Shown here: positions 18,819 to 27,168 of the stretch, in pieces | Layout: each line of letters starts with the position of its first letter | Numbering within the stretch: the first letter of the stretch is position 1 | Source of the DNA: Methanobacteriota archaeon | GTDB lineage: Archaea; Thermoplasmatota; Poseidoniia; Poseidoniales; Poseidoniaceae | Assembly (NCBI GenBank): GCA_002710015.1 | Contig: PAOW01000026.1 | Span: 1-46,352 of the forward strand | Length of the DNA stretch: 46,352 nt | Reading direction: 5' to 3' | Notes under the pieces: generated by a model | Databases searched by the model: none | Told to the model about the DNA's origin: nothing | Seen by the model: only the letters and a program-made list of their open reading frames with translations | Position numbers and translations under genes: made by a program

Positions 18819-20720
18819 TCAAAGAGAGTTAATCGCTTCTTCATGATGGCTCAAAAGGTTACGTAATTTGACCTTCATGGAAGGTGTCATCATGTCGTTG
18901 TCTACACTCCACTCTACTGGGTCAAGGATGATGTTTCTTGCAACTTCATATCCTTTCCATTTAGGAGCAATCATATTGTTTTCCTTGAGGTTCGATAGCA
19001 ACCATGTCTTAACTCCCTCATCTGCGCACATTGCGACATTGTCAGCAGGGACGGAAACTCCAGCAGCTCCAGCAGCGGCTCTTAGAGCATCCAAAGCAGG
19101 ATGAACAATCAGGTAGGTGTTCTTCATGTTACGACCATCTAATACAGCCTGCTCAACAAGTGGGCTGAGTTTGAGGTTTTCTTCTAGTGGTGCAGGAGAT
19201 ACATACTTTCCATTCTCCAACTTGAATTGGCTCTTTACACGACCAGTAATAGATAGGTATCCATCTACCATCTTTCCAAGGTCACCTGTTCTGAATCCTC
19301 CATCCTCTGTCATAACCTCAGCAGTAGCTTCAGGTAGGTTCCAATAGCCCTGCATTACGTTTGGACCGTATACTATGACCTCACCTTCATCCGGTCTGTC
19401 AGGATCGTCCCAAGCACTCTTATCGATTTCAACACGAATTCCGTTGGCAGGCATACCAACTGTATTCAATCTCGACATTCCTTTGCCCATCCAACCGTTA
19501 GCAGCAACTAGGGGGCTGGTCTCCGTGAGTCCATATCCTTCATAGCAGTTGAAACCGACTTTCTGGATAAATGCTGCAACATCTGGTGATAGCGCAGCTG
19601 CTCCGGAGAGACAGAATCTGATGTTACCACCAAATCGTGCGCGAACCTTCGACCAAACGAGTTTGTCCCATTTCTTATCCCAGAACTTTGTAGGTGTTAC
19701 TGCATCACATTGGACACCTGCCTTTGCAATTCTTTCTTCTGCGGCTTTCTGTGCCTTGCCAACAAATAATTTTTTGAGTCCTTTTGCTTCTGAGAATTGG
19801 GTATTCACCTTGTCGTAGAATTTATTCCAAACTCGAGGAACTGCAAGGAGAGCAGCAGGCTTGATTTCCATACACTCATCTGCGATCTTGGTCAAATCAG
19901 AAATCAGGTTGATGTGAACTCCCATTCTAATCATCCAATGCAGGTCAAAGGTTGAACCAAATGAGTGAGCCCAAGGCAGGAAAGCTGCGTTTTTGTCACC
20001 AGGATATAATTCGAAAACACCTTGAACACAAAGGACATTTGACAATGTGTTCCAATTGGATAGCATGACTCCCTTGGGGTTGCCAGTGGTTCCAGATGTG
20101 TAAATCAGAGTAGAAAGTGCTGTGGGGTCATCTGCTATTTCTTTCAGATCTTCCCCACTCCTACCAGCGCTAACTAGATCGCTCCATGAGCGGACTTCAA
20201 TACCTTCAGGAGGTATTTCATTAGGTGGTTCATCTCCAATAAGAATGACGCCAGATGATGGCCATGAATCAGCATCCAATGCTCCACACAATTTGTCAAG
20301 AACTTCAGTGTTTGCAACTGCTACAACCTTTGGTGTTGCATCTTTGAGTATGTATGCCCAATCATCTCCGTGTTGGTGTGTATACATTGCAGTGTAAGCA
20401 GCTCCCAAGGCATTAGCTCCGTATGACAGAGCAGCCCATTCAACCGAGTTATCAAGGATGATTGCGACTCTATCTCCTTTTTCAACGCCGATGTCTCTTA
20501 GTCCCTTTGCAACAGAGGTAGATAATTCACCAAACTCATTGTAGGTAAGGTGCATCCTTTCTCCGCCGTATCTTGGTATGTAACCAAAACACAGATCTTC
20601 TCCGAATCTGTCTTGGCTAACTTTTAGCATTTGGTAGAGTGTTCTAGGATCATCGCCTTCAGGCTTTATCCACTGTCTGTCGTCAGGCTGTCTCGGCCAA
20701 GCCATTTCTTTCTGTGCCAT
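18819..20720 (-). CDS. Long-chain fatty acyl-CoA synthetase (AMP-forming)
   Basis: A 633-residue member of the ANL superfamily, which activates fatty acids to acyl-AMP and then acyl-CoA. The P-loop-like LIYTSGTTGNPKGVMLSN lies at 205-222, the GYGLTETSP motif at 395-403, GEVIVYGPNVMQGYW at 446-460, FRTGDLGKMVDGYLSITGR at 476-494 and the family-typical FKLENGKYVSP at 499-509. The C-terminal PSMKVK near 613-618 holds the expected catalytic lysine. Length and motifs fit the FAA1/long-chain group rather than acetyl-CoA synthetase. There is no membrane span. It lies 23 bases after the SMUG1-like gene on the same strand and may share its transcript. In an archaeon with isoprenoid lipids it most likely serves uptake and breakdown of exogenous fatty acids; that role is inferred. 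Confidence 0.92.
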   Translation of the reverse strand: MAQKEMAWPRQPDDRQWIKPEGDDPRTLYQMLKVSQDRFGEDLCFGYIPRYGGERMHLTYNEFGELSTSVAKGLRDIGVEKGDRVAIILDNSVEWAALSYGANALGAAYTAMYTHQHGDDWAYILKDATPKVVAVANTEVLDKLCGALDADSWPSSGVILIGDEPPNEIPPEGIEVRSWSDLVSAGRSGEDLKEIADDPTALSTLIYTSGTTGNPKGVMLSNWNTLSNVLCVQGVFELYPGDKNAAFLPWAHSFGSTFDLHWMIRMGVHINLISDLTKIADECMEIKPAALLAVPRVWNKFYDKVNTQFSEAKGLKKLFVGKAQKAAEERIAKAGVQCDAVTPTKFWDKKWDKLVWSKVRARFGGNIRFCLSGAAALSPDVAAFIQKVGFNCYEGYGLTETSPLVAANGWMGKGMSRLNTVGMPANGIRVEIDKSAWDDPDRPDEGEVIVYGPNVMQGYWNLPEATAEVMTEDGGFRTGDLGKMVDGYLSITGRVKSQFKLENGKYVSPAPLEENLKLSPLVEQAVLDGRNMKNTYLIVHPALDALRAAAGAAGVSVPADNVAMCADEGVKTWLLSNLKENNMIAPKWKGYEVARNIILDPVEWSVDNDMMTPSMKVKLRNLLSHHEEAINSL

Positions 20721-20743
20721 GACTAAGACGTGTCATGTTTATG

Positions 20744-21472
20744 TTATGAATCCTCTGCCAGCAGAATTTTTGAAACATTATCACGCCAATCCTTACCATC
20801 GTTTCTATTTGCCAATGGCGATGCAGGTGAGGGATGCCAGCATGTTGTAATTTCAATATCCAAGTCGCTGAGAGCCAAATTTGCTCTTCTTTCAGCATAT
20901 TTACCCACTCCAATCACTCTCTCTATTTCCAAATAATCTACAACGCTTCTAAGGTGGTCATCACAAGATTTCAAGAGAGACTTTACAGATTTCCCGCTTA
21001 TATTATCGGGTGTAATATTTCTACCAGTATCGCCCAAAAGTAGAAGAGGGCAGTGATTTACTAAGAACACATTTTTGTGAATGTTATTGGGTGTAGACCA
21101 TATGTCCTTTAGCAGATTCCATAGCCTTGTTCCACTGACCTCTTGTCTTTCAAATTCCAAACCTTGAACGGGCCTTTTCGGGTGTCTGTTTGGAGGATCT
21201 GTGAATCCTCCTTTGATATTTAGGAAATTTTTCGCAATTTCTGTTGCGCCGAACGGAACACCACACTGGGCCATCCCATACGGGCCAGGGTTCATTCCCA
21301 ATAGAAGTGTTTTAGCGCCTAGATTGCTGTATTGGGAAAGGTAAGACTCATGATACTCCCATGCATAATTCAGCGGGTTGGTAACATAGGAAACATTCGT
21401 CTCTTTTATGATAGATTTTGCAAGTAAATCACATTTTTTGGAGAGTTTTCTTGCATAATCAATGACACTCAT
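20744..21472 (-). CDS. SMUG1-type uracil-DNA glycosylase (UDG family 3)
   Basis: A 242-residue base-excision repair enzyme that would remove uracil, and perhaps 5-hydroxymethyluracil, from DNA. Motif 1 is GMNPGPYGMAQCGVPFG at 59-75, nearly identical to the animal SMUG1 motif, with Asn61 as the water-positioning residue. Motif 2 is HPSPASPLAN from His213, matching HPSPRNPQAN of SMUG1. The inner NHCPLLLL segment (about 139-146) is also family-typical. Length is normal for the family (about 240-270). The ATG at 21472 faces HMG-CoA synthase across 123 bases. No TATA box stands out on this strand. The acyl-CoA synthetase downstream has no evident functional link. Confidence 0.9.
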   Translation of the reverse strand: MSVIDYARKLSKKCDLLAKSIIKETNVSYVTNPLNYAWEYHESYLSQYSNLGAKTLLLGMNPGPYGMAQCGVPFGATEIAKNFLNIKGGFTDPPNRHPKRPVQGLEFERQEVSGTRLWNLLKDIWSTPNNIHKNVFLVNHCPLLLLGDTGRNITPDNISGKSVKSLLKSCDDHLRSVVDYLEIERVIGVGKYAERRANLALSDLDIEITTCWHPSPASPLANRNDGKDWRDNVSKILLAEDS

Positions 21473-21565
21473 ATTCTGTACTCATCAAGCGACTCGTCAA
21501 AAACTCCTCGCTGAAACAAGTGTGGCTAGCAACACCGCTCATAGAATGTTAAAGAATACATACGC

Positions 21566-21574
21566 ATAAATATA
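21566..21574 (+). promoter_or_regulatory. TATA box of HMG-CoA synthase, leaderless type
   Basis: ATAAATATA is centred 26 bases before the ATG at 21596. That is the usual archaeal distance from TATA box to transcription start, so the mRNA probably begins at or next to the start codon. There is no Shine-Dalgarno sequence before the ATG, in agreement. Confidence 0.55.
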
Positions 21575-21595
21575 CAACGGGCCGCACTTGAAGTG

Positions 21596-23146
21596 ATGAG
21601 AACCAAAGTCGGTATCGATGATATGGCTCTTCATTTCCCTAGATTATACATGGACATGGAGGACTTCGCAGAGATGCGAGGGGCAGATTATGGAAAGCTG
21701 AACAAAGGGTTAGGATTAGCTGCAATGGCTATTCCTGATGTCCATGAAGATACAGCAACAATGGGTGCTAACGCTGTCTGCCGATTGATTGACAGAAATG
21801 GATTGAATCCAAGACAGATAGGAAGGATATACCTAGGAACAGAGTCTGCACTTGATGGAGCAAAACCAACTGCTACCTACATTGTAGATATGCTAACTCA
21901 CAGATACGGTGAAAGATTTGGTGAGGATTGCTTTAGAGGCTGCGATGTAGTCGATATGACATTTGCATGTATTGGAGCAGTTGATGCGCTTCACAATACC
22001 CTTGATTGGGTTGCTCGTGGCGGCGAATCAGAAGACAGAATGGGAATCGTAGTGTTTTCAGACAACGCAAAATACGATCTCGAATCCTCCGGAGAATACA
22101 CTCAGGGCGCAGGAGGAGGAGCGCTTTTGGTTAGGCACAATCCTCGATTAATCGTAATCCCTGACCGCTGGGGGGTTTCAACCACACCAGTGCATGACTT
22201 TTTCAAACCTAGAAGAGAAGTGTCAATTCAGAGTGTCATAGACCACGTATTGCAACTTGCTGCTGAGGCAGGTGCAACGATTAGAGATGGAATGGCTGAA
22301 GCCATGATTAAGCACTTGCCTGAATCAACTGTCCGACGTCTAGGTATATTTGCTCACGGTGAAGAAAACGTAAAGGTTCACAGGGATGAACCGGTTTTCG
22401 ATGGTCAGTTTTCAAACAGATGTTACCGAGAAGCAGTGAAGCAAGCTTTCACGCACTTTTGTGAGAAATCAATCGCTCAAGGAAGATTTGATCCTGAGTT
22501 AGACATCATCCTCACTGAGCAGTGGGCTCGAATAATAATGCACTTGCCTTATGCTTTCCAAGCAAAGAGAATGTTCCCCGATGTCTTTAGACACGATAGG
22601 CAACACCTAGATTCCTGGAAAGACATTGAAGCTGAAATTGGTAATGTTCCGTTGGAAAGTGACTTTGATACCGAGGCTGAATTTGAAAGCGCAATGGACA
22701 AGTATCGCCGTTCAATATCAAAAACTGAAGCATTCAAACAATTCGTTGAAGACAGAATTGAGAAAGGTCAGAGAGCATCATCGCTCATCGGTAATCAATA
22801 TACAGGTTCAATATTCCTAGCTCTAATGTCTACATTTGAAGCGGATTATGAAGAAAATGCGAACCTAGACAACGTTACTCTTGGATTGTGTGGTTATGGA
22901 TCTGGTGCTAAAGCTAAGGTTTTCGAAGCTGAGGTTCAGCCTACATGGAGAGAAATCGCAAGCCGATGGAATTTATTCGAGAGACTCGAAGGCAGAATTG
23001 CTATCGACAAAATTCAGTATGAAGCCCTACACAAGGGACTTGCGAAGGAATCAATCATCACACCTCAAGGCGAATTTGCACTTGTTGAGGTTGGTGACGA
23101 AGGTGTTGAAGAAGGCATGCGAACGTATGCCTGGGTCGATGAGTGA
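21596..23146 (+). CDS. Hydroxymethylglutaryl-CoA synthase (mevalonate pathway)
   Basis: A 516-residue enzyme that condenses acetyl-CoA with acetoacetyl-CoA to HMG-CoA, the committed carbon source for archaeal isoprenoid lipids. The thiolase-fold catalytic residues are in place: Glu83 in YLGTESALD, Cys125 in TFACIGAVDAL and His316 in MHLPYAFQAKRM. A GYGSGAKAKVFE segment near the C-terminus matches the conserved GSG of the family. It is much longer than the ~350-residue enzyme of many archaea and nearer the eukaryotic/haloarchaeal type, with an extra charged helical stretch at about 335-390. I prefer the ATG at 21596 over the GTG just before it because of the TATA spacing. It ends one base from the convergent radical SAM gene. 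Confidence 0.92.
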   Translation: MRTKVGIDDMALHFPRLYMDMEDFAEMRGADYGKLNKGLGLAAMAIPDVHEDTATMGANAVCRLIDRNGLNPRQIGRIYLGTESALDGAKPTATYIVDMLTHRYGERFGEDCFRGCDVVDMTFACIGAVDALHNTLDWVARGGESEDRMGIVVFSDNAKYDLESSGEYTQGAGGGALLVRHNPRLIVIPDRWGVSTTPVHDFFKPRREVSIQSVIDHVLQLAAEAGATIRDGMAEAMIKHLPESTVRRLGIFAHGEENVKVHRDEPVFDGQFSNRCYREAVKQAFTHFCEKSIAQGRFDPELDIILTEQWARIIMHLPYAFQAKRMFPDVFRHDRQHLDSWKDIEAEIGNVPLESDFDTEAEFESAMDKYRRSISKTEAFKQFVEDRIEKGQRASSLIGNQYTGSIFLALMSTFEADYEENANLDNVTLGLCGYGSGAKAKVFEAEVQPTWREIASRWNLFERLEGRIAIDKIQYEALHKGLAKESIITPQGEFALVEVGDEGVEEGMRTYAWVDE

Positions 23147-23147
23147 G

Positions 23148-24878
23148 TCAAATTAAAACTCTGTTGACATCTACCAAGTCAGGGATTTGGACCTTTGCGG
23201 ATTTGAACCAATCCTCGAGGTTTTCGAATGGTTTTCCTTTTGACAGAGACTTCGCTCTGGAACCTATTAGATTCCAAGCACCCTTAGATGATATTCCTGG
23301 TATTGCTGCTAATTGCTTTTCAGTGGCAGTTCTCCAATCTATTCCCGTTTGTATCCCAGTGATTGAGCGAGCACCGTGTCCAGTGACCATTATTTGCGAA
23401 TATGATTCTAAGGGAGCCAGATAGTTCATTCCAACAAGAATTGGATATGCTCCGATTTGTCTGCCGAATGTGATACCCGCTTTACCGGTTATTGAGGCAT
23501 CCCGTGCCTCGTCATTCAGATGCCTCGGTAGACGAGTTCTTCCGTCATGGGACTCCCACCAAACATCATCAATTACAGACCCAAGAGGGAGTATCTCTTT
23601 GAGAATTGGTCCGTCAAATTCTTGCCTAACAGTTTCCTTGAAAGATCTGAAATCATTGCTATCGACCTCTTGGAAACCCTTACCCTCAACCTGGCGGATA
23701 TTCACTCTTCTAATCATGTGGCCTTCTGATTTTAGCTCTCTCAACAAGGATAGGTTGTAATCGTACGACTGCTTTGTTTCTCCCTTCAGTCCTGCAATAA
23801 AGTTGAGTCCAGGAAGAAGTTTTGGCAATCCTCTCTCTCCTTTTTCACTACCATGTTTGTTAATCAGGGCAATAGCGGATTTCAATTGGCCAGAATCACA
23901 ATTCAACCAGTTTGCTTTGTGAACTTCAGGGTCGGCCGATTCCAATCCAAATGACAACACTGCTCCATCGGAAAGCGTTTCAACCAGAGATTTTGTTATC
24001 TCCTCTGATTCCTCTAGATGTTCTGCAATTATAGACGGATTTCCATTATCGGTATGGAGAATTTCTAATCTCTCATCCTCTCTCAATCCATACAGAAGTT
24101 TTGCAATCGGTTCAGGGTCGGGTCTTGGATACTCCATTTCAACAACCCCCTCTGCTTTGTAGGTGTATGTGTCAGTCATACCACCTAAACGGACATGTCT
24201 TACACCCATATCATGAGCGATTGAAACCTCTTTGATTATGTCTTCAGGATCTCTCCAAATTGGGATACCTTTCTTAGGTTCAATGCAGAATTTACATCCC
24301 CGTTTGAATCGAACACACCCTTGATACACCTCTACCTCATATGTCAAGGGTCCAGATAGGTCTGGATTGTCTGTAACGGCTTTCGATTTAGCGCCTGCTT
24401 GAGCCCAAGCAGTCCACTGCTCTGCTGTTCTACGATTATGCCTCCATTCTCCAGTTTCAAGGTAGTTTGAAAGAGTTGCATCTGTATCTTTTAACGCCAA
24501 AAACAGATTGTGCCTTAGAGGACTCCAACCTTGGTTTTTCCAACCTCTTATCGCCCATCCTCCACATAGAATAGGAGTTTCATTTGGCGTGTTAGAAATT
24601 ATTTCTCTAGTTTCCTTCAATGATATTGGAGTGCCACGTAGATACTTACCGGGAACTACCGCTCCTGCAAGAATTATCACTCCAAGCCTATTTTCTAGGT
24701 TTGGAGGATTTATTCTAAACGAGTCAATTGGACAATACTCGTACTCCAAATTTTTACTTTCTAAAACACCGCAAATATATCTGATATGGAATCCAACATA
24801 TGGTGGAACACCAAAAGCAGCTGGCTCGTCTTCGTAACCGTCAATTACGAGCCAGGAGGACTCCTCCGACTCGGTCAT
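23148..24878 (-). CDS. Radical SAM protein with C-terminal helix-hairpin-helix (COG1031 type)
   Basis: About 576 residues. An N-terminal domain of about 170 residues precedes the radical SAM core, whose 4Fe-4S ligands sit in GCVRFKRGCKFC (Cys188, 195 and 198, spacing C-x6-C-x2-C, wider than the usual C-x3-C-x2-C). A helix-hairpin-helix follows near 515-545 (AAIPGISSKGAWNLIGSRAK). This architecture matches the uncharacterised archaeal COG1031 group; the HhH suggests a nucleic acid substrate, so RNA modification is a reasonable guess. I place the start at the ATG at 24878 because GAGGTGA, a strong Shine-Dalgarno sequence, lies 5 bases upstream and overlaps the Csl4 stop; the GTG at 24887 is the alternative. 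Coupled to Csl4. Confidence 0.85.
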   Translation of the reverse strand: MTESEESSWLVIDGYEDEPAAFGVPPYVGFHIRYICGVLESKNLEYEYCPIDSFRINPPNLENRLGVIILAGAVVPGKYLRGTPISLKETREIISNTPNETPILCGGWAIRGWKNQGWSPLRHNLFLALKDTDATLSNYLETGEWRHNRRTAEQWTAWAQAGAKSKAVTDNPDLSGPLTYEVEVYQGCVRFKRGCKFCIEPKKGIPIWRDPEDIIKEVSIAHDMGVRHVRLGGMTDTYTYKAEGVVEMEYPRPDPEPIAKLLYGLREDERLEILHTDNGNPSIIAEHLEESEEITKSLVETLSDGAVLSFGLESADPEVHKANWLNCDSGQLKSAIALINKHGSEKGERGLPKLLPGLNFIAGLKGETKQSYDYNLSLLRELKSEGHMIRRVNIRQVEGKGFQEVDSNDFRSFKETVRQEFDGPILKEILPLGSVIDDVWWESHDGRTRLPRHLNDEARDASITGKAGITFGRQIGAYPILVGMNYLAPLESYSQIMVTGHGARSITGIQTGIDWRTATEKQLAAIPGISSKGAWNLIGSRAKSLSKGKPFENLEDWFKSAKVQIPDLVDVNRVLI

Positions 24879-24888
24879 TTGACTCACC

Positions 24889-26283
24889 TCAATCCCGCTT
24901 AGGGCGGCGTTTCTTTTTCTTAGAATCTTCTTCTTCTTCAGCGATTGCTCTTAGTTCTCTAGCAGATTTGGCGTTTTTGCCACCCTTGTTGCCATCTCTG
25001 TTATCTCGCTTGAAACCACTTGGTTTTGCCATGTCGACCCTAATGCTTCTTCCCATAAGTTCGGAGCCGTTTAGTTTCTTAGCAACTTCTTGCCCACTTC
25101 CTTTGGGTTTTATTGTAACGAATGCGAACGCTTTCTTTCGTCCAGATTTGTCAGTAGCCCATTGAACATGCACACTCTCACAATGTGCTGCAAAGTGATC
25201 TTGCAGGTCCTTTTCACTAGCTTTGAAGGGTAGATTGCCAACATACAACCTATCACCATCCGGTTTTTCCCTGCGTGGTTTTTGCTCTCTTGGTGCATCT
25301 GCATCCCTAACGCCGATTCTGCGGCCATTGATTTTTTCACCATTTAGCGCTTCAGCAGCCTTGTCTGCCATTTCCTTCTTCTCGTAGGTTACAAAACCAA
25401 AGCCTCGTAGGTTTCCATCATCATCTCTCATGAGTGCGAAGTCAGTAATTTTACCGTGATTGTTGAACATTTCACGTATTTTGTCCTCATCAGCATCTCT
25501 AGATAGACCTCCAACGAACAACTTACAGCCAGGTGCTGCATTGCGCCTTTGACCTCTACCTCCTTGTCCGCCTTCACCTTCGAATTTGAAGTAAACTCGC
25601 TCACTTCCGTCTTCTCTGACATCTTCAGCAATGAAGGTCGCACGTCCAGCGCTACCCTTAGCGAATCTGGCTTCAGCTTCACTTCCCCAGCGCTTGCCTG
25701 AGCCGTTTAGGGAAGCCATACCGGTTTTTCCACCGTAATCATCTGCAAGGGCTCTGAATGCTTTATCTCCACAAACTGGACATAGCACATTCCAATCTCC
25801 GTTTGATTGAGCGTCAAAGGTTGCACCACATGATGGACATATAGCGTGTAAAACTCCACACGAATCATCCTCTCTCATGTCAATGCGAACTACGTTTCCA
25901 ACCTCAATCACTTTCGCTCTAACGATATCCCTTCGCCTTAATCCGTCTGCGGTATTGTGAAGAAATCTGTCACAGATTTTTGTCACATGGAACTGAGCGT
26001 ATTCTTGGTCTGCCATTATTGATCTGTTTGATTTTCCCTCAACACTTAGGATTTTGATTTCGCCTGATTTTTCGTTTAGTTTTACAACTTCTCCAATAAC
26101 CAAATCATCTACTTCAACTCTGAGCAAAGCGTTGTGGGTCTCGATACTAATCATTCCATCTGATTCAACAAGGTTGCCTGTTAATAGCGCGATTATGTCA
26201 CCGTCTTTTTCTTCTACTCCGGCACCCATTGTGTTAGTTTCAATGTTGCCAACTACGGTTCCGGGAGTTACTATTGTACTCAT
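24889..26283 (-). CDS. csl4: Exosome RNA-binding subunit Csl4 fused to two RRM domains
   Basis: A 464-residue protein. Residues 1-180 are a complete archaeal Csl4: N-terminal domain with PGTVVG, S1 domain with the conserved DIVRAKVIEVG, and a zinc ribbon (Cys149, 152, 168, 171). Csl4 normally ends here, at about 180-190 residues, and caps the RNA exosome as substrate receptor. Here a Gly/Arg-rich linker (180-252) leads into RRM1 at 253-328 (RNP2 KLFVGGL, RNP1 RGFGFVTY) and RRM2 at 345-420 (RNP2 RLYVGNL, RNP1 KKAFAFVTI). A basic tail rich in Lys, Arg and Asp ends the protein. The fusion is one open frame. It is flanked by a METTL5-like methylase and a radical SAM enzyme, in an RNA-processing group of genes. 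Confidence 0.9.
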   Translation of the reverse strand: MSTIVTPGTVVGNIETNTMGAGVEEKDGDIIALLTGNLVESDGMISIETHNALLRVEVDDLVIGEVVKLNEKSGEIKILSVEGKSNRSIMADQEYAQFHVTKICDRFLHNTADGLRRRDIVRAKVIEVGNVVRIDMREDDSCGVLHAICPSCGATFDAQSNGDWNVLCPVCGDKAFRALADDYGGKTGMASLNGSGKRWGSEAEARFAKGSAGRATFIAEDVREDGSERVYFKFEGEGGQGGRGQRRNAAPGCKLFVGGLSRDADEDKIREMFNNHGKITDFALMRDDDGNLRGFGFVTYEKKEMADKAAEALNGEKINGRRIGVRDADAPREQKPRREKPDGDRLYVGNLPFKASEKDLQDHFAAHCESVHVQWATDKSGRKKAFAFVTIKPKGSGQEVAKKLNGSELMGRSIRVDMAKPSGFKRDNRDGNKGGKNAKSARELRAIAEEEEDSKKKKRRPKRD

Positions 26284-26305
26284 GTTATCACGCTCATATT
26301 TTGGA

Positions 26306-26324
26306 ATTCGCCACCGAGGCGAAT
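26306..26324. promoter_or_regulatory. Perfect 7-bp inverted repeat before the Csl4-RRM gene
   Basis: ATTCGCC (26306-26312) and GGCGAAT (26318-26324) form a perfect inverted repeat with a five-base spacer. It sits in the 86-base gap between the METTL5-like stop and the Csl4 ATG, the only sizeable gap in this gene run. No U-tract follows on the minus strand, so an operator or mRNA hairpin is more likely than a terminator. Confidence 0.45.
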
Positions 26325-26369
26325 GGATTGGGATGTTAGACGCTGATGCCTCTTACTTTTGAATCTCTC

Positions 26370-26927
26370 TCATCTTGCGATTCTTATGCATTTAATTTCA
26401 GTCGTGCCCATTTTCTTTGTATGGTGACCATATCTGGCTGGTATTCTGAAATCTCCACTTAAGATAACCTGCCCATCGGGAAGATGATTTGCAGACGAAC
26501 TGTGCATTATGTGGACTATTGGAGCGCAATCCATTGCTGCCTCGATGAAGACTCTGTCAGCACCATGCTTTTGCACACCCCAGGGAGGGTTTGTGATTAC
26601 TATGTCTGCCTTTGGAATATTCACCTCTCCCACAAAACCACAAATTGTATCTCCTAAACTTTCACACAATCTGCTGGCGTCAGGGTCACACTCTACAAAT
26701 GTTACATCAGCTCCAAGAAGTTGCGCACCATGACCTAATATTCCATTTCCAGCGCCAAGGTCTACTACCTTTTTTCCTTCAAATCCATCTATGGTGTCTA
26801 TTTTGTGTAACCACATTGCTGCTAAGTCACCCTCAGTTTGATATTGCTCTAATGAAATATCATTACATGGATGCGGTGGTAGTTTTGATAGGCTTATCGC
26901 CAAGTGGCGAAGTTTCAATTTTATCAC
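26370..26927 (-). CDS. METTL5-like RNA N6-adenine methyltransferase
   Basis: A 185-residue Rossmann methyltransferase of the COG2263 group. The family N-terminal signature appears as LEQYQTEGDLAA, SAM motif I as DLGAGNG at 56-62, and the amino-methylating motif IV as NPPW followed by GVQKHGADRVF at 113-116. In eukaryotes METTL5 makes m6A in 18S rRNA; an rRNA substrate is inferred here. Motif IV is NPPW rather than the usual NPPF, a tolerated aromatic change. I use the GTG at 26927, whose TG forms the TGA stop of the zinc-ribbon gene (GTGA overlap); the TTG at 26930 is the alternative. It lies 86 bases before Csl4. Confidence 0.85.
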   Translation of the reverse strand: MIKLKLRHLAISLSKLPPHPCNDISLEQYQTEGDLAAMWLHKIDTIDGFEGKKVVDLGAGNGILGHGAQLLGADVTFVECDPDASRLCESLGDTICGFVGEVNIPKADIVITNPPWGVQKHGADRVFIEAAMDCAPIVHIMHSSSANHLPDGQVILSGDFRIPARYGHHTKKMGTTEIKCIRIAR

Positions 26928-27130
26928 CAACGTCGTTGCTGATTTTGCTGTTGATTGTAATTCATGCCCTGCATTCGCTGAGCTTGAATCTGTTGTGTTT
27001 GGAATCGAATTGCTTCGGCTTCCATTCTGAGTCTAGCAATCAGTTGCTCACCAGGTTGCTGACTACCACAAAATCTGCAAAATTTGGTCCCGTCAGCCTG
27101 CATTTGCCCGCAATTAGTGCAGAAAGCCAT
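26924..27130 (-). CDS. Small zinc-ribbon protein with Gln-rich tail
   Basis: A 68-residue protein. Two CxxC pairs (Cys4/Cys7 and Cys18/Cys21, in FCTNCG and FCRFCG) form a short zinc ribbon. A helix of about 20 residues follows, then a Gln/Asn/Arg-rich tail (NYNQQQNQQRRW). I choose the ATG at 27130 because GGGGAGGATGGG lies just upstream; the frame also opens at a TTG at 27172 that overlaps the previous stop. Translation appears coupled to the METTL5-like methylase through a GTGA overlap, suggesting the two proteins work together. Confidence 0.75.
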   Translation of the reverse strand: MAFCTNCGQMQADGTKFCRFCGSQQPGEQLIARLRMEAEAIRFQTQQIQAQRMQGMNYNQQQNQQRRW

Positions 27131-27168
27131 AGATATCCCATCCTCCCCTAGATTTTTAATCCTCGCAT

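Noticed and set aside
24889..26283. Csl4-RRM fusion as an artefact of a missed stop or frameshift
   Set aside because: The frame is continuous, the linker has a consistent Gly/Arg composition and both parts have normal motifs, so I keep it as a real fusion, subject to comparison with relatives.
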